From: Streptomyces aurantiacus
GTDB taxonomy: Bacteria > Actinomycetota > Actinomycetes > Streptomycetales > Streptomycetaceae
Direction of reading: 5' to 3'
NCBI RefSeq assembly: GCF_027107535.1
Contig: NZ_CP114283.1
Span: 6,758,001 to 6,822,000 of the forward strand
Length of the DNA stretch: 64,000 nucleotides
The notes beneath the pieces are model-generated. The model was not told the DNA's origin. It saw only the letters and a program-made list of their open reading frames with translations, and did no database searches. This document shows, piece after piece, positions 1-10,886 of the stretch. The stretch's first letter is position 1, and every line of letters begins with the position of its first letter. Made by a program: the position numbers and the translations under genes.

Positions 1-646
1 AGTCCCGGCCGCCCGGCCCTGTGCCTTCGCGCAGCCAGACGTGGGCGACGTGCTGACCGCTGCTGGTCTCGGTCTCCTGGACCTCGACGCCCCGGGTCTT
101 CCAGACCTCGGCCGTCCGAACGCGCTCGGCCCCGCCGTCGGCCAGGGCCGTGCGCAACTCGACGACGATGTCGTCGGCCACGTCCGCAGCCCTCAGGGGG
201 GAGGGCTTTCCCGGCGGGAACGAACATGCCTCGTACGGCAGTTCACGTACGTCGACCTGCGGCGGGGACGCGGCCGGGACGACCTCGAAGCGGTAGCAGC
301 CTTCGTCATGGGCCCCGCCGATCAGCATTCCGGGCACCACGCCGACGAACCGGGTCGTGATCGTCACCCGCCCGCCACGCCGCTCGATCGACTCCTTCGA
401 CTTCTCGATGTCCACCACCGCCCGCTGGATCTCCGTGTCCAGCAGCACGCCGTCGACAGCGGCCTTCGCCAGGCGGTCCCGCGCGCCCTCGGCGGCCCCG
501 GTGACCTGGTCCCGCGCCTCGGCCCGGGTCTCCCTGCCGGTGTTCCAGACGGCCACCATCACACCCACGACGATCACGAGCGCGAGCATCAGCACACCCA
601 GACAACCGTTGATCAGACATCCCGCGCGTCCCCCGCGTCCAGCCAT
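1..646 (-). CDS. Hypothetical single-pass membrane protein (C-terminus beyond window)
   Basis: The reading frame starts at ATG 646 on the minus strand and stays open for 215 codons to the left edge, so the gene is truncated by the window, not broken. The N-terminus is short and basic, followed by a hydrophobic segment at about residues 9-33 that forms one membrane helix or an uncleaved signal anchor. Then comes a charged, probably helical stretch (about 37-85) and a mixed region with two cysteines. I recognise no catalytic motif or family. A purine-rich GGGAAG lies about 10 bases upstream of the start. It is divergent from the GH16 gene, with 269 bases between them. Probably a conserved actinobacterial protein of unknown role; the frame is convincing from codon use, the function is open. 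Confidence 0.7.
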   Translation of the reverse strand, partial: MAGRGGRAGCLINGCLGVLMLALVIVVGVMVAVWNTGRETRAEARDQVTGAAEGARDRLAKAAVDGVLLDTEIQRAVVDIEKSKESIERRGGRVTITTRFVGVVPGMLIGGAHDEGCYRFEVVPAASPPQVDVRELPYEACSFPPGKPSPLRAADVADDIVVELRTALADGGAERVRTAEVWKTRGVEVQETETSSGQHVAHVWLREGTGPGGRD

Positions 647-815
647 GCCCCCACACTTCCCGGGCCGCGGCCGGGGACCGCTCCCCTTCTCCGATACGTG
701 ACCGAACAGGCCCCGGACCGTGCCGCCGGCCGAGGACCCGAACGAGGACACGGCGGATCCGCCCCTTCACTGCGTGAACTCCCCGCCCTCTGCACGGCTT
801 TCTCTGTTTTACCTC

Positions 816-844
816 TTGACGACCCGGGCGCCGAAGAGCACATT
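816..844 (+). promoter_or_regulatory. Probable promoter of the GH16 gene
   Basis: TTGACG at 816-821 is followed after 17 bases by CACATT at 839-844. The -35 is good and the -10 is poor. It lies directly ahead of the palindrome at 861-876, as expected of a repressible promoter. Confidence 0.4.
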
Positions 845-860
845 GGCCCGCGCAGCTGCG

Positions 861-876
861 TTGAGAGCGCTCTCAA
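861..876. promoter_or_regulatory. LacI-family-type operator upstream of GH16
   Basis: TTGAGAGCGCTCTCAA is a perfect 16-bp palindrome centred on the CG step typical of LacI/CebR-type operators (the CebR site is TGGGAGCGCTCCCA). It sits 17 bases after a possible -10 and 40 bases before the GH16 start, so a bound repressor would block transcription. The regulator is not in this neighbourhood. Confidence 0.65.
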
Positions 877-915
877 CCATCCCCGCACCCCCACTCCGTA
901 CCCGAAGAGGCACCC

Positions 916-2295
916 ATGAGGGAAACTTCAGGCACACCTGTCAGACGTGGTCCACTCCGACGCACGCTCATCGCACTGGTCAGCGTCCTGAGCCTCGCGG
1001 CGGCCGGGGCCTCGGCGCAGGCGGACGCGCCCGCGCCGCCCAGCGGCTGGACGCAGGTCTTCGTCGACGACTTCAACGGCCCCTCGGGCACCGGCGTCAA
1101 CACCTCGAACTGGCAGTACGCGACCGGTCACGGCTACCCGGGCGGCCCCTCCAACTGGGGCACGGGCGAGATCGAGAACATGACGTCCAGCACGAACAAC
1201 GTGGCCCTGGACGGCAGCGGCAACCTCCGCATCACTCCCCGGCGCGACGCGGCGGGCAACTGGACCTCGGGCCGCATCGAGACCAACCGCACCGACTTCC
1301 AGCCGCCCGCCGGGGGCAAGCTGCGCGTCCAGTCCCGCATCCAGATGCCGAACGTGACGGGCGCGGCCGCGCGCGGTTACTGGCCGGCGTTCTGGATGCT
1401 GGGCGCGCCCTACCGCGGCAACTACCACAACTGGCCGAGCGTCGGTGAGCTGGACATCCTGGAGAACGTCCAGGGCCTGAACACCGTGTGGGCGACGATG
1501 CACTGCGGCACGAACCCGGGTGGCCCGTGCAACGAGACGACCGGCCTCGGCGGCTCCACCACCTGCCCGGGCGCGACCTGCCAGGCCGGCTTCCACACGT
1601 ACGGCATGGAGTGGGACCGGTCGACGAGTCCGGAGGAGATCCGCTTCTACGTCGACGGCGTCAACTACCACACCGTCCGCGCGAACCAGGTCGACGCGAC
1701 GACCTGGTCGAACGCCACGAACCACGGCTTCTTCATCATCCTGAACGTGGCGATGGGCGGCGGTTTCGTGGACGCCTTCGGCGGCGGCCCGGACGGGGCC
1801 ACGGTCCCCGGGCACCCGCTGGTGGTCGACTACGTCCAGGTGCTGCAGTCCGGCGGCGGCACCACACCTCCCCCGACCGGCAACCGTGACGCGTACAGCG
1901 CCATCCAGGCGGAGTCGCACGACGGCCAGAGCGGTACGAGCACCGAGTCCACCACCGACTCGGGCGGCGGCCAGAACATCGGCTCCCTCGCCAACGGCGA
2001 CTGGGCCCTCTACAAGGGCGTCAACTTCGGCTCCACGGCGGCCAGGCAGTTCAGCGCCCGGGTCGCGAGCGGTGTGGCGGGCGGCGCCAGTGGCCTGGTC
2101 GAAGTCCGCCTCGACAGCCGTACGAGCGCCCCGATCGGCACCTTCGCGCTCGCCAACACCGGCGGCTGGCAGAGCTGGCGGACCGTCCCGACGAACATCA
2201 GCAACGTCACCGGCACGCACGACGTGTATCTGACCTTCACGAGCGGCCAGCCCGCGGACTTCGTGAACGTGAACTGGTTCAGCTTCGGTCGCTGA
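916..2295 (+). CDS. Secreted GH16 endo-beta-1,3-glucanase with C-terminal CBM6
   Basis: A 459-residue extracellular enzyme predicted to cut beta-1,3-glucan (laminarin-type). Residues 1-36 form a Sec signal peptide with twin basic residues, a hydrophobic core and an ASAQA-like cleavage site. The GH16 jelly roll spans about 40-310; the catalytic signature ELDILE at residues 178-183 supplies the nucleophile E178, the helper D180 and the acid/base E183, in the beta-bulge form typical of laminarinases. A Gly/Thr/Pro linker near 315 leads to a CBM6 module (about 322-459) that binds glucan. The ATG at 916 follows GAAGAGG with a 5-base gap. It is monocistronic, under the palindrome at 861-876, and ends at a strong terminator. 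Family assignment is secure; exact glucan specificity is inferred. Confidence 0.93.
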   Translation: MRETSGTPVRRGPLRRTLIALVSVLSLAAAGASAQADAPAPPSGWTQVFVDDFNGPSGTGVNTSNWQYATGHGYPGGPSNWGTGEIENMTSSTNNVALDGSGNLRITPRRDAAGNWTSGRIETNRTDFQPPAGGKLRVQSRIQMPNVTGAAARGYWPAFWMLGAPYRGNYHNWPSVGELDILENVQGLNTVWATMHCGTNPGGPCNETTGLGGSTTCPGATCQAGFHTYGMEWDRSTSPEEIRFYVDGVNYHTVRANQVDATTWSNATNHGFFIILNVAMGGGFVDAFGGGPDGATVPGHPLVVDYVQVLQSGGGTTPPPTGNRDAYSAIQAESHDGQSGTSTESTTDSGGGQNIGSLANGDWALYKGVNFGSTAARQFSARVASGVAGGASGLVEVRLDSRTSAPIGTFALANTGGWQSWRTVPTNISNVTGTHDVYLTFTSGQPADFVNVNWFSFGR

Positions 2296-2323
2296 GAAGG
2301 AGCTCGAAGCAAGGAGTTCAGAC

Positions 2324-2357
2324 GTGGAGGGGCGGGCCGTCGGGCCCGCCCCTCCAC
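2324..2357. terminator. Bidirectional terminator between GH16 and AraC genes
   Basis: A perfect 15-bp GC stem (2324-2338 with 2343-2357) around a GTCG loop lies between two convergent genes, 28 bases after the GH16 stop and 7 bases before the end of the AraC gene. Confidence 0.85.
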
Positions 2358-2364
2358 GGGCGTC

Positions 2365-3264
2365 TCAGCGCAGCTCCGCCCGGAACGCCACCGGCGTCGT
2401 CCCCGTGTGCTGGGTGAAGAACTTGGAGAAGTTCGCCGCGTCGGGAAAGCCGACGACGACACCGATCCGGCCGATCGGCAGGTCCGTGTGGGCCAGCAGC
2501 CGCTTCGCCTCCAGGACGACCCGTTTGTCGATGAACCCCTTGGGGGTCTCGCCCGTCGCGGCGCGGACCGCACGGACGAGGGTGCGCCGGGAGTATCCGA
2601 GGGCGTCGGCGTAGGCACTGACGCTGTGGTTGGTGGCGAAGCCCTTCTCCACGGCCTCGCGGAATCGGGTGAAGGTGCTGTCTGTCTGCCCGTGCGCGGT
2701 GCCGGCGGCACCGGCCGCGAGATGGGCCAGACGCAGCAGGAACGCGGTCAGGGTGTGCCGCAGTACCGCGGTGTGCAGGCTGAGCGGCAGGGTGCCCGTG
2801 TCGACGTACTCGCGCTCCAGCTGGGCCAGGGAGTTCTCCAGCGCGGCGAGCTGTGCCGGGTCGGGACGCAGCAGCGGGGGCAGGTCGTGGCGGTAGAGGC
2901 CGGTCGCTTCGACGGTGGCGCGGGGCAGGAAGCCCGGCTGCATGATCAGGGCCGTGCCCCGGTAGTCGGCCGCCGAGAAGAAGCGGTGCACCTGACCGGG
3001 CCGGATCCACAGGACCTCGCCGTCCCTGGCCTCGTACTCGTCGAAGTCGACCATGTGCCTGACGGGAGCACCGCCCCGGAAGAGCAGGACCACGTGGAAG
3101 TCGATGCGGTGGACGCTCTCGATCCGCTCGCCCGGATGCCAGCCGCCGCCCGGCTCCATCGGGCCCACCTGCATACCCACGCCGAGAACGCTCAGGTCGA
3201 CGGGGAAGGGAAAGGTTCTGATGACGGCCCGGCCGTCGTCGTACGGGGTGCTTGTGTCCGTCAT
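2365..3264 (-). CDS. AraC-family transcriptional regulator
   Basis: A 299-residue regulator. The N-terminal half is a cupin-like ligand-binding domain (about 10-150; the stretch around WIRPGQVHRF is typical). The C-terminal 100 residues carry the two helix-turn-helix motifs of the AraC/XylS fold, with the second HTH around GVVVGFPDAANFSKFF. The start at ATG 3264 is chosen because AAGGA sits 5 bases upstream and the cupin domain begins right after it; the frame is open far upstream, but that part lies antisense to transketolase and is not protein-like. It is divergent from the tkt operon across 146 bases holding a 17-bp palindrome, so it may control itself and the pentose-phosphate operon. The effector is unknown. 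Confidence 0.9.
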   Translation of the reverse strand: MTDTSTPYDDGRAVIRTFPFPVDLSVLGVGMQVGPMEPGGGWHPGERIESVHRIDFHVVLLFRGGAPVRHMVDFDEYEARDGEVLWIRPGQVHRFFSAADYRGTALIMQPGFLPRATVEATGLYRHDLPPLLRPDPAQLAALENSLAQLEREYVDTGTLPLSLHTAVLRHTLTAFLLRLAHLAAGAAGTAHGQTDSTFTRFREAVEKGFATNHSVSAYADALGYSRRTLVRAVRAATGETPKGFIDKRVVLEAKRLLAHTDLPIGRIGVVVGFPDAANFSKFFTQHTGTTPVAFRAELR

Positions 3265-3341
3265 GTCCTTCTCGTGTCGACTCGGTCCCGCAGTCGTTGT
3301 CCCACTTTCACCACAGGCTGGCACAGGAGGACCTTCCCCGG

Positions 3342-3358
3342 TAAAAGTCAGACTTTTA
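3342..3358. promoter_or_regulatory. 17-bp palindrome in the AraC/tkt divergent promoter region
   Basis: TAAAAGTCAGACTTTTA is a perfect inverted repeat (7-bp arms, 3-base centre) in an otherwise GC-rich leader, 53 bases before the tkt start. It is a good candidate operator for the operon; AraC proteins usually bind direct repeats, so a different protein may use it. Confidence 0.55.
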
Positions 3359-3410
3359 AGGTTGAACGCACGAGAGCAGTTACCGGGCCACCAGTAAGGA
3401 TTTCTTGAAG

Positions 3411-5486
3411 ATGAGCGCGCAGGCACCTGACAGCTTCGAGTGGACCGAGCTGGACCGGCGAGCCGTCGACACGGCCCGTCTGCTGGCGGCGGACGCCGTG
3501 CAGAAGGTCGGCAACGGCCACCCCGGCACCGCGATGGCGCTGGCCCCGGCCGCGTACACCCTCTTTCAGAAGGTGATGCGTCACGACCCGGCGGACCCCG
3601 AGTGGACCGGCCGTGACCGCTTCGTCCTCTCCCCCGGCCACACTTCCCTGACCCTCTACACCCAGCTCTTCCTCTCCGGCTACGAGCTGGAACTGGACGA
3701 CCTGAAGGCGTTCCGCACCCACGGTTCGAAGACGCCGGGACACCCCGAGTACGGCCACACGGCCGGGGTCGAGACCACCACGGGCCCGCTGGGCCAGGGT
3801 GCCGCCAACGCGGTGGGCATGGCCATGGCCGCCCGCTACGAGCGTGGCCTGTTCGACCCGGACGCGCCCGAGGGCGAGTCGCCCTTCGACCACACGGTCT
3901 GGGCGATCGTCTCCGACGGCGACCTGGAGGAGGGCATCTCCGCCGAGGCGTCCTCCCTCGCGGGCCACCAGAAGCTCGGCAACCTCGTCTTCCTCTACGA
4001 CGACAACCACATCTCGATCGAGGGCGACACCGCCACGGCGTTCTCCGAGGACGTGCTGAAGCGGTACGAGGCGTACGGCTGGCACGTGCAGCGGATCGAG
4101 CCCGCGCTGGGCGGCGACATCGACGTGCACGCACTGCACCACGCCCTCACCGCCGCCAGGGCCGAGACCGGCCGCCCCTCGATCGTCGCGATGCGCACGA
4201 TCATCGCCTGGCCCGCCCCGAACGCGCAGAACACCGAGGCCTCGCACGGCTCGGCGCTCGGCGCGGACGAGATCGCGGCCACCAAGCGCCTGCTGGGCTT
4301 CGACCCCGAGCAGACCTTCGAGGTCCCCGACGAGGTCCTGCGCCACGCCCGGCGCGCCCTCGACCGCGGCGCCGAGGCGCACGCCGACTGGAACAAGCGC
4401 CTCGCCGAGTGGCGCACCGCTCGGCCCGACCGCTCGAAGCTCTTCGACCGGATCGTGGCCGGGCAGCTGCCCGAGGGCTGGGAGGCCGCGCTGCCGACGT
4501 TCGAGGCCGGCACGTCGGTGGCGACCCGCGCGGCGTCCGGCAAGGTCCTCCAGGCTCTCGGCGCGGTCATCCCCGAGCTGTGGGGCGGTTCGGCCGACCT
4601 CGCGGGCTCGAACAACACGACCATCGACAAGACGAGTTCGTTCCTCCCGAAGGGCAACCCGCTGCCGGAGGCGGACCCGTACGGCCGCACGATCCACTTC
4701 GGCATCCGCGAGCACTCCATGGCCGCGGAGATGAACGGCATCGCGCTGCACGGCAACACCCGCATCTACGGCGGCACCTTCCTGGTGTTCTCCGACTACA
4801 TGCGCAACGCCGTACGCCTGTCGGCCCTCATGCAGCTCCCGGTGACGTACGTGTGGACGCACGACTCGGTCGGACTCGGCGAGGACGGCCCGACGCACCA
4901 GCCGGTCGAACACCTCGCCTCCCTGCGCGCCATCCCCGGCCTGAACATCGTGCGCCCGGCGGACGCCAACGAGACCGCGACCGTCTGGGCGGAGATCACC
5001 CGGCGGCACGCGACGAACCCGGCCCCGCACGGCCTGGCCCTCACCCGTCAGGGCGTACCGACGTACGAGGCGAACGAGAACGCGGCGAAGGGCGGATACG
5101 TCCTGCGCGACGCCTCCACCGGGACGCCCGACGTGATCCTGATCGCCACGGGTTCCGAGGTGCAGCTCGCCGTCGCCGCGCGCGAGCAGTTGGAAGCCGG
5201 GTCAGTGGGCACCCGAGTGGTGTCGATGCCGTCCGTGGAGTGGTTCGAGGAGCAGTCCGCCGAGTACCGGGAGAGCGTCCTGCCGGCATCCGTGAAGGCC
5301 CGCGTGGCGGTCGAGGCCGGCATCGGTCTCACCTGGTACCGGTACGTCGGTGACCACGGACGCGTCGTCTCACTGGAGCACTTCGGCGCCTCCGCGGATG
5401 CCGGGACGCTGTTCGCGGAGTACGGCTTCACGGCCGACAACGTGGCCACGGCAGCGCGGGAATCCCTCGCGGCCCTCCGCGGTTGA
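3411..5486 (+). CDS. tkt: Transketolase
   Basis: Transketolase, 691 residues, normal length. It moves two-carbon ketol units between xylulose-5-P, ribose-5-P and erythrose-4-P in the non-oxidative pentose phosphate pathway, using thiamine diphosphate. The N-terminal motif GNGHPGTA, the ThDP signature beginning SDGD at residues 168-171 and the central [15 protein letters not shown] segment are all present, as are pyrimidine-binding and C-terminal domains. ATG 3411 is preferred, with AAGGA 10 bases upstream; an in-frame TTG at 3405 is possible. First gene of a seven-gene operon; tal starts 19 bases after its stop. Actinomycetes commonly hold a second copy elsewhere, so this may be one of two paralogues. 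Confidence 0.97.
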   Translation: MSAQAPDSFEWTELDRRAVDTARLLAADAVQKVGNGHPGTAMALAPAAYTLFQKVMRHDPADPEWTGRDRFVLSPGHTSLTLYTQLFLSGYELELDDLKAFRTHGSKTPGHPEYGHTAGVETTTGPLGQGAANAVGMAMAARYERGLFDPDAPEGESPFDHTVWAIVSDGDLEEGISAEASSLAGHQKLGNLVFLYDDNHISIEGDTATAFSEDVLKRYEAYGWHVQRIEPALGGDIDVHALHHALTAARAETGRPSIVAMRTIIAWPAPNAQNTEASHGSALGADEIAATKRLLGFDPEQTFEVPDEVLRHARRALDRGAEAHADWNKRLAEWRTARPDRSKLFDRIVAGQLPEGWEAALPTFEAGTSVATRAASGKVLQALGAVIPELWGGSADLAGSNNTTIDKTSSFLPKGNPLPEADPYGRTIHFGIREHSMAAEMNGIALHGNTRIYGGTFLVFSDYMRNAVRLSALMQLPVTYVWTHDSVGLGEDGPTHQPVEHLASLRAIPGLNIVRPADANETATVWAEITRRHATNPAPHGLALTRQGVPTYEANENAAKGGYVLRDASTGTPDVILIATGSEVQLAVAAREQLEAGSVGTRVVSMPSVEWFEEQSAEYRESVLPASVKARVAVEAGIGLTWYRYVGDHGRVVSLEHFGASADAGTLFAEYGFTADNVATAARESLAALRG

Positions 5487-5505
5487 TCCGACCGCACGAA
5501 GGAAG

Positions 5506-6675
5506 ATGATCACTGTGACCGAAGCAACCGCAACCGCGGAAACTCTCAAGGCCCTCTCCCACGAGGGCGTCTCCATCTGGCTGGACGACCTGTCCCGCGA
5601 GCGCATCACGTCCGGCAACCTCGCCGAGCTCGTCGCGACCCGGCACGTCGTCGGCGTGACCACCAACCCCTCCATCTTCCAGGCCGCGATCGGGTCCAGC
5701 GAAGGGTACGAGGAGCAGCTCGCCGACCTCGCCGCCCGCCGCGTCACGGTCGACGAGGCCGTACGGATGATGACCACGGCCGATGTGCGCGCCGCCGCCG
5801 ACATCCTGAGCCCGGTGTACGACGCGACGGGCGGCCGGGACGGCCGGGTCTCCATCGAGGTCGACCCGCGCCTGGCCGACGACACGAGGGCGACGGTGGC
5901 CGAGGCCAAGCAGCTCTCCTGGCTGGTCGACCGCCCGAACGTGATGATCAAGATTCCGGCGACCCGGGCAGGGCTGCCCGCGATCACCGAGGTCATCGGC
6001 CTCGGCATCAGCGTCAACGTCACGCTGATCTTCTCGCTGGAGCGCTATCGCGAGGTCATGGACGCCTACCTGGCCGGTCTGGAGAAGGCGCAGGCCGCGG
6101 GCCTCGACCTCTCCACCATCCACTCCGTCGCCTCCTTCTTCGTCTCCCGCGTCGACAGTGAGATCGACAAGCGGCTGGCGAAGGTCGGCACGGACGAGGC
6201 CCTCGGTCTGAAGGGCAGGGCGGCGCTGGCCAACGCGCGGCTCGCGTACGAGGCGTACGAGAGCCGGTTCGGCTCCGCCGACGGTTCGGCACACGGGAGT
6301 GACCGCTGGACCGCCCTCGGCGGGGCCCGCGCCAACAAGCAGCGCCCGTTGTGGGCCTCGACGGGCGTCAAGGACCCGGCCTACAAGGACACGCTGTACG
6401 TCGACGAGCTCGTCGCGCCCGGCACGGTCAACACGATGCCGGAGGCCACACTGCACGCCACCGCCGACCACGGCGAGATCCGCGGCGACACGGTGCGCGG
6501 CGGTTACGCGCAGGCCCGCGCGGACCTCAATGCCGTCGAGAAGCAGGGCATCTTGTACGACGAGGTCGTGCGGCAGCTGGAGGACGAGGGTGTCGCGAAG
6601 TTCGAGGCCGCCTGGGGCGAGCTGCTGGACTCGGTCGCGGCCACGCTGAGCAGCAAGGGAGTTGACGGGGAATGA
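5506..6675 (+). CDS. tal: Transaldolase
   Basis: Transaldolase of about 389 residues, the longer TalB-type form found in actinomycetes. It exchanges a dihydroxyacetone unit between fructose-6-P and erythrose-4-P. The Schiff-base lysine is K149 in [15 protein letters not shown] and NVTLIFS are the other class signatures. The start is uncertain: ATG 5506 follows GAAGGA very closely, while GTG 5515 three codons later has better spacing (9 bases); both give the same mature protein. It ends in ATGA, overlapping zwf by 4 bases, so the two are translationally coupled. Confidence 0.95.
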   Translation: MITVTEATATAETLKALSHEGVSIWLDDLSRERITSGNLAELVATRHVVGVTTNPSIFQAAIGSSEGYEEQLADLAARRVTVDEAVRMMTTADVRAAADILSPVYDATGGRDGRVSIEVDPRLADDTRATVAEAKQLSWLVDRPNVMIKIPATRAGLPAITEVIGLGISVNVTLIFSLERYREVMDAYLAGLEKAQAAGLDLSTIHSVASFFVSRVDSEIDKRLAKVGTDEALGLKGRAALANARLAYEAYESRFGSADGSAHGSDRWTALGGARANKQRPLWASTGVKDPAYKDTLYVDELVAPGTVNTMPEATLHATADHGEIRGDTVRGGYAQARADLNAVEKQGILYDEVVRQLEDEGVAKFEAAWGELLDSVAATLSSKGVDGE

Positions 6676-8306
6676 GCGAGAAGCTTCCCGAGGAGTCCTC
6701 GGCGGAGGCGTCCGACGCCGCCGCGGACGCGACCGCGGCCGACCTGAAGCCCGAGTCCCTCCACGAGGTCCTGGACCTCGCGTCCGACTGGGACAACCCC
6801 CTCCGTGACCCGCGCGACCGGCGTCTGCCCAAGATCGCCGGCCCCTCCGGCCTGGTCATCTTCGGAGTGACGGGCGACCTGTCGCGCAAGAAGCTCATGC
6901 CGGCCGTGTACGACCTGGCCAACCGCGGACTGCTCCCGCCGGGCTTCTCCCTCGTGGGCTTCGCCCGGCGTGACTGGGAGGACGAGGACTTCGCGCAGAT
7001 CGTGCACGACTCGGTGCGCGAGCACGCGCGGACCGAGTTCCGTGAGGAGGTCTGGCAGCAGCTCGCCGAGGGCATGCGGTTCATCCCGGGCGACTTCGAC
7101 GACGACCAGGCGTTCAAGCAACTGCGGTCCGCGGTCGAGGAGTTGGACGCCTCCCGGGGCACCAGCGGCAACTACGCCTTCTACCTCTCCGTACCGCCCA
7201 AGTTCTTCCCGAAGGTCGTCCAGCAGCTCAAGAAGCACGGGCTGGCGAACGCGCCGGAGGGTTCCTGGCGGCGGGCCGTCATCGAGAAGCCGTTCGGCCA
7301 CGACCTCAGGAGCGCGCGGGAACTGAACAAGGTCCTGCACGACGTTTTCGACCCCGAGCAGGTCTTCCGCATCGACCACTACCTCGGCAAGGAGACCGTC
7401 CAGAACATCCTGGCGCTCCGCTTCGCCAACCAGATGTACGAGCCCATCTGGCACCGGTCGTACGTGGACCACGTACAGATCACGATGGCCGAGGACATCG
7501 GCATCGGCGGCCGCGCGGGCTACTACGACGGCATCGGGTCGGCCCGTGACGTCATCCAGAACCACCTGCTCCAGCTGATGGCGCTGACCGCGATGGAGGA
7601 GCCCATCGCCTTCGACGCCGACTCGCTGCTCACCGAGAAGCTCAAGGTCCTCAAGTCCGTGAAGCTGCCGGAGAACCTGGGCGAGCACACCGTGCGCGGC
7701 CAGTACGCGACCGGCTGGCAGGGCGGCGCGAAGGTGTGCGGCTACCTCGAAGAGGACGGCATCGACCCCGAGTCGACGACCGACACGTACGCGGCGGTCA
7801 AGCTGGAGGTCGACAACCGCCGCTGGGCGGGCGTCCCGTTCTACCTGCGCACCGGAAAGCGCCTGGGCCGCCGCGTCACCGAGATCGCCGTCGTCTTCCA
7901 GCGGGCCCCGCACTCCCCGTTCGACTCCACCGCCACCGAGGAACTCGGCGCCAACGCGATCGTCATCCGCGTCCAGCCCGACGAGGGCATGACGGTGCGC
8001 TTCGGATCGAAGGTGCCGGGTACGTCGATGGAGATCCGGGACGTGTCGATGGACTTCGCGTACGGCGAGTCGTTCACGGAGTCCAGCCCGGAGGCGTACG
8101 AACGCCTGATCCTGGATGTGCTGCTCGGCGACGCCAATCTCTTCCCCCGTCACCAGGAGGTGGAAGAGTCCTGGAAGATCCTCGACCCGATCGAGGACTA
8201 CTGGGACACGCACGGCAGGCCCGCGCAGTACGCCTCGGGCAGCTGGGGTCCCGAGGAAGCCGACGAGATGCTCGCACGAGACGGACGGAGCTGGCGCAGG
8301 CCATGA
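6672..8306 (+). CDS. zwf: Glucose-6-phosphate 1-dehydrogenase
   Basis: Glucose-6-phosphate dehydrogenase, 544 residues. It oxidises glucose-6-P to 6-phosphogluconolactone, making NADPH. The Rossmann motif [11 protein letters not shown] and the active-site signature RIDHYLGKE at residues 233-241 are intact. The first 35 or so residues are an acidic, Ala-rich extension before the conserved NPLRDP, longer than in enteric enzymes but usual in actinomycetes. It overlaps tal upstream (ATGA) and opcA downstream (ATGA, 8303-8306). The adjacency to opcA fits the known need of actinobacterial Zwf for the OpcA assembly factor. Confidence 0.97.
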   Translation: MSEKLPEESSAEASDAAADATAADLKPESLHEVLDLASDWDNPLRDPRDRRLPKIAGPSGLVIFGVTGDLSRKKLMPAVYDLANRGLLPPGFSLVGFARRDWEDEDFAQIVHDSVREHARTEFREEVWQQLAEGMRFIPGDFDDDQAFKQLRSAVEELDASRGTSGNYAFYLSVPPKFFPKVVQQLKKHGLANAPEGSWRRAVIEKPFGHDLRSARELNKVLHDVFDPEQVFRIDHYLGKETVQNILALRFANQMYEPIWHRSYVDHVQITMAEDIGIGGRAGYYDGIGSARDVIQNHLLQLMALTAMEEPIAFDADSLLTEKLKVLKSVKLPENLGEHTVRGQYATGWQGGAKVCGYLEEDGIDPESTTDTYAAVKLEVDNRRWAGVPFYLRTGKRLGRRVTEIAVVFQRAPHSPFDSTATEELGANAIVIRVQPDEGMTVRFGSKVPGTSMEIRDVSMDFAYGESFTESSPEAYERLILDVLLGDANLFPRHQEVEESWKILDPIEDYWDTHGRPAQYASGSWGPEEADEMLARDGRSWRRP

Positions 8307-9238
8307 AGATCGACCTGACCGACACCACGGCAAGCAAGATCAACAAGGCCCTCGTGGAAGGCCGCCGCGCCATCGGCACGCCAGCCGTGGGCATGGTCCT
8401 GACGATGGTCATCGTGACGGACGAGGAGAACGCGTACGACTCGATCAAGGCGGCCGAGGAGGCCTCGCACGAGCACCCCGCGCGCACCCTGGTCGTCATC
8501 AAGCGGCACGCCCGCACCCCTCGCGACCGCACGAACTCGCGCCTCGACGCCGAGGTGAGGGTAGGTGCCGACGCCGGTACCGGTGAGACGGTCATCCTGA
8601 GGCTGTACGGCGAGGTGTCCGACCACGCCGACTCGGTGGTCCTGCCGCTGCTGCTGGCGGACGCGCCGGTCGTCGTCTGGTGGCCCGTGGACGCGCCCGC
8701 GGTCCCGGCCAAGGACCCTCTCGGCGCGCTCGCCCAGCGCCGGATCACCGACATGTACGCCGTGGAGACCCCGCTGGAGGCCCTGGAGGCGCGCGCCGCC
8801 GCGTACGCGCCGGGCGACACGGACCTGGCCTGGACCCGGCTGACCCCGTGGCGCTCCATGCTGGCCGCCGCCCTCGACCAGGCCCGTACGGAGATCACCT
8901 CGGCCGCGGTCGAGAGCGAGGCGGAGAACCCGAGCGCCGAGCTGCTGGCCCGCTGGCTGGAGGCCCGCCTGGGTGTCTCGGTCGAGCGGGTCGTCACCGC
9001 CGGGCCCGTGGTCACCGCCGTCCGGCTCGGCACCGCGAACGGCGAGATCGTCATCGACCGGCCCGAGGGCCCGCTCGCGACGCTCTCCCTGCCCGGCCAG
9101 CCCTCGCGCACCCTCGCGCTGAAGGTCCGCAGCACCTCCGAGCTGATCGCCGAGGAACTGCGCCGCCTCGACGCGGACGAGATGTACGCCGTCGCCCTGC
9201 GCGGCGGCGACGAATCCGAGAGGGAGAGCCGTGCCTGA
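8303..9238 (+). CDS. opcA: Glucose-6-phosphate dehydrogenase assembly protein OpcA
   Basis: OpcA, 311 residues, an allosteric/assembly partner of Zwf in cyanobacteria and actinobacteria. Recognised from the opening [17 protein letters not shown], the conserved WWPVDAP segment near residue 127, and its place directly after zwf. ATG 8303 overlaps the zwf stop by 4 bases; the 3-prime end overlaps pgi by 8 bases. Cytoplasmic, no catalytic motif expected. Role inferred from family and operon position. Confidence 0.95.
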   Translation: MKIDLTDTTASKINKALVEGRRAIGTPAVGMVLTMVIVTDEENAYDSIKAAEEASHEHPARTLVVIKRHARTPRDRTNSRLDAEVRVGADAGTGETVILRLYGEVSDHADSVVLPLLLADAPVVVWWPVDAPAVPAKDPLGALAQRRITDMYAVETPLEALEARAAAYAPGDTDLAWTRLTPWRSMLAAALDQARTEITSAAVESEAENPSAELLARWLEARLGVSVERVVTAGPVVTAVRLGTANGEIVIDRPEGPLATLSLPGQPSRTLALKVRSTSELIAEELRRLDADEMYAVALRGGDESERESRA

Positions 9239-10880
9239 CACACCGAAGCTCACCCGCCGACCCGAGTGGACCGCGCTGGAGGACCACCGTGCCGGCCCGC
9301 TCCTCCATCCGCGGCTGCGCGAGCTGTTCGCCGCGGACCCGGAGCGCGCCGGGCGCTACACCGTGCGCGTGGGCGATCTGCTCATCGACTACTCGAAGCA
9401 CCTGATCACCGACGAGACGCTCGCGCTGCTCCAGGAACTCGCCACGGCCACCGACGTGTTCGGCCTGCGCGACGCGATGTTCCGCGGTGAGCGGATCAAC
9501 GTCACCGAGCAGCGGGCCGTCCTGCACACCGCGCTGCGCGCCCCGCGCGACGCGGTCGTCGAGGTCGACGGAGAGAACGTCGTGCCGAAGGTGCACTCCG
9601 TTCTCGACAGGATGGCCGACTTCTCCGAACAGGTCCGCTCCGGCAAGTGGACCGGGCACACCGGCAGGCGCATCCGCAATGTCGTCAACATCGGCATCGG
9701 CGGCTCCGACCTGGGCCCGGCCATGGCCTACGAGGCACTGCGCGCCTTCACCGACCGTGATCTGACGGTCCGCTTCGTGTCGAACGTCGACGGGGCCGAC
9801 CTGCACGAGGCCGTGCGGGACCTGGATCCGGCCGAGACGCTGTTCGTCGTCGCCTCGAAGACCTTCACCACCATCGAGACGATCACCAACGCGACCTCGG
9901 CACGGACCTGGCTGCTCGCCGGACTCGGCGGCGACCCACACGCCGTGGCCAAGCACTTCGTGGCGCTGTCGACGAACGTCGAGAAGGTCGCGGACTTCGG
10001 CATCGACACGGCCAACATGTTCGAGTTCTGGGACTGGGTCGGCGGCCGCTACTCGTACGACTCCGCCATCGGCCTGTCCCTGATGATCGCGATCGGCCCG
10101 GACCGGTTCCGGGAGATGCTCGAGGGTTTCAGGATCGTCGACGAGCACTTCAGGTCCGCGCCCGCGGAGGCCAACGCGCCTTTGCTGCTCGGCCTGTTGG
10201 GTGTCTGGTACGGCGACTTCTTCGACGCCCAGTCGCACGCGGTCCTGCCGTACTCGCACTACCTGTCCAAGTTCACGGCGTATCTCCAGCAACTGGACAT
10301 GGAGTCCAACGGCAAGTCCGTGGACCGCCAGGGCCGTCCCGTGGAATGGCAGACCGGCCCGGTCGTGTGGGGCACGCCCGGCACCAACGGACAGCACGCC
10401 TACTACCAGTTGCTCCACCAGGGCACCAGGACGATCCCGGCCGACCTGATCGGCTTCGTCAACCCGGTCGACGACCTGGGTCCCGAACTCGCCGCCCAGC
10501 ACGACCTGTTGATGGCGAACCTCTTCGCCCAGGGCCAGGCTCTCGCGTTCGGCAGGACCGCCGACGAGGTGCGTGCGGAGGGGGTTCCCGAGGAGCAGGT
10601 GCCGCACCGCACGTTCCGCGGCAACCACCCCACCACGACCGTCCTGGCCGCCGAGTTGACCCCCTCGGTCCTCGGCCAGCTGATCGCCCTCTACGAGCAC
10701 AAGGTGTTCGTGCAGGGCGCGATCTGGAACATCGACTCCTTCGACCAGTGGGGCGTCGAGCTCGGCAAGGTCCTCGCCAAGGCCGTCGAACCCGCCCTCA
10801 CCGAAGGCGCCGACGTCCCCGGCCTCGACCCGTCCACCACCGCCCTCGTGGCCACGTACCGCACTCTCCGGAAGAAGTGA
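9231..10880 (+). CDS. pgi: Glucose-6-phosphate isomerase
   Basis: Phosphoglucose isomerase, 549 residues, the normal full-length form. It interconverts glucose-6-P and fructose-6-P. The PGI signatures are present: [13 protein letters not shown], the [12 protein letters not shown] segment, and the C-terminal helix around [16 protein letters not shown]. The GTG start at 9231 follows AGGGAGAG and lies inside the end of opcA. Having pgi in the operon closes a loop: fructose-6-P from transketolase and transaldolase can be returned to glucose-6-P for another oxidative round, which suggests the operon is tuned to NADPH supply. gnd follows 6 bases later. Confidence 0.97.
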   Translation: MPDTPKLTRRPEWTALEDHRAGPLLHPRLRELFAADPERAGRYTVRVGDLLIDYSKHLITDETLALLQELATATDVFGLRDAMFRGERINVTEQRAVLHTALRAPRDAVVEVDGENVVPKVHSVLDRMADFSEQVRSGKWTGHTGRRIRNVVNIGIGGSDLGPAMAYEALRAFTDRDLTVRFVSNVDGADLHEAVRDLDPAETLFVVASKTFTTIETITNATSARTWLLAGLGGDPHAVAKHFVALSTNVEKVADFGIDTANMFEFWDWVGGRYSYDSAIGLSLMIAIGPDRFREMLEGFRIVDEHFRSAPAEANAPLLLGLLGVWYGDFFDAQSHAVLPYSHYLSKFTAYLQQLDMESNGKSVDRQGRPVEWQTGPVVWGTPGTNGQHAYYQLLHQGTRTIPADLIGFVNPVDDLGPELAAQHDLLMANLFAQGQALAFGRTADEVRAEGVPEEQVPHRTFRGNHPTTTVLAAELTPSVLGQLIALYEHKVFVQGAIWNIDSFDQWGVELGKVLAKAVEPALTEGADVPGLDPSTTALVATYRTLRKK

Positions 10881-10886
10881 ACTGAC

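Noticed and set aside
41..919. A 292-codon plus-strand open frame at the left edge
   Set aside because: It lies antisense to the better-supported membrane protein, is rich in Arg/Pro/His without structure, and has no ribosome site.
3265..4134. Upstream extension of the AraC gene by nearly 300 codons
   Set aside because: The extra part is antisense to tkt and low-complexity Arg/Pro/Gly; the ATG at 3264 has a good ribosome site and starts the known domain.
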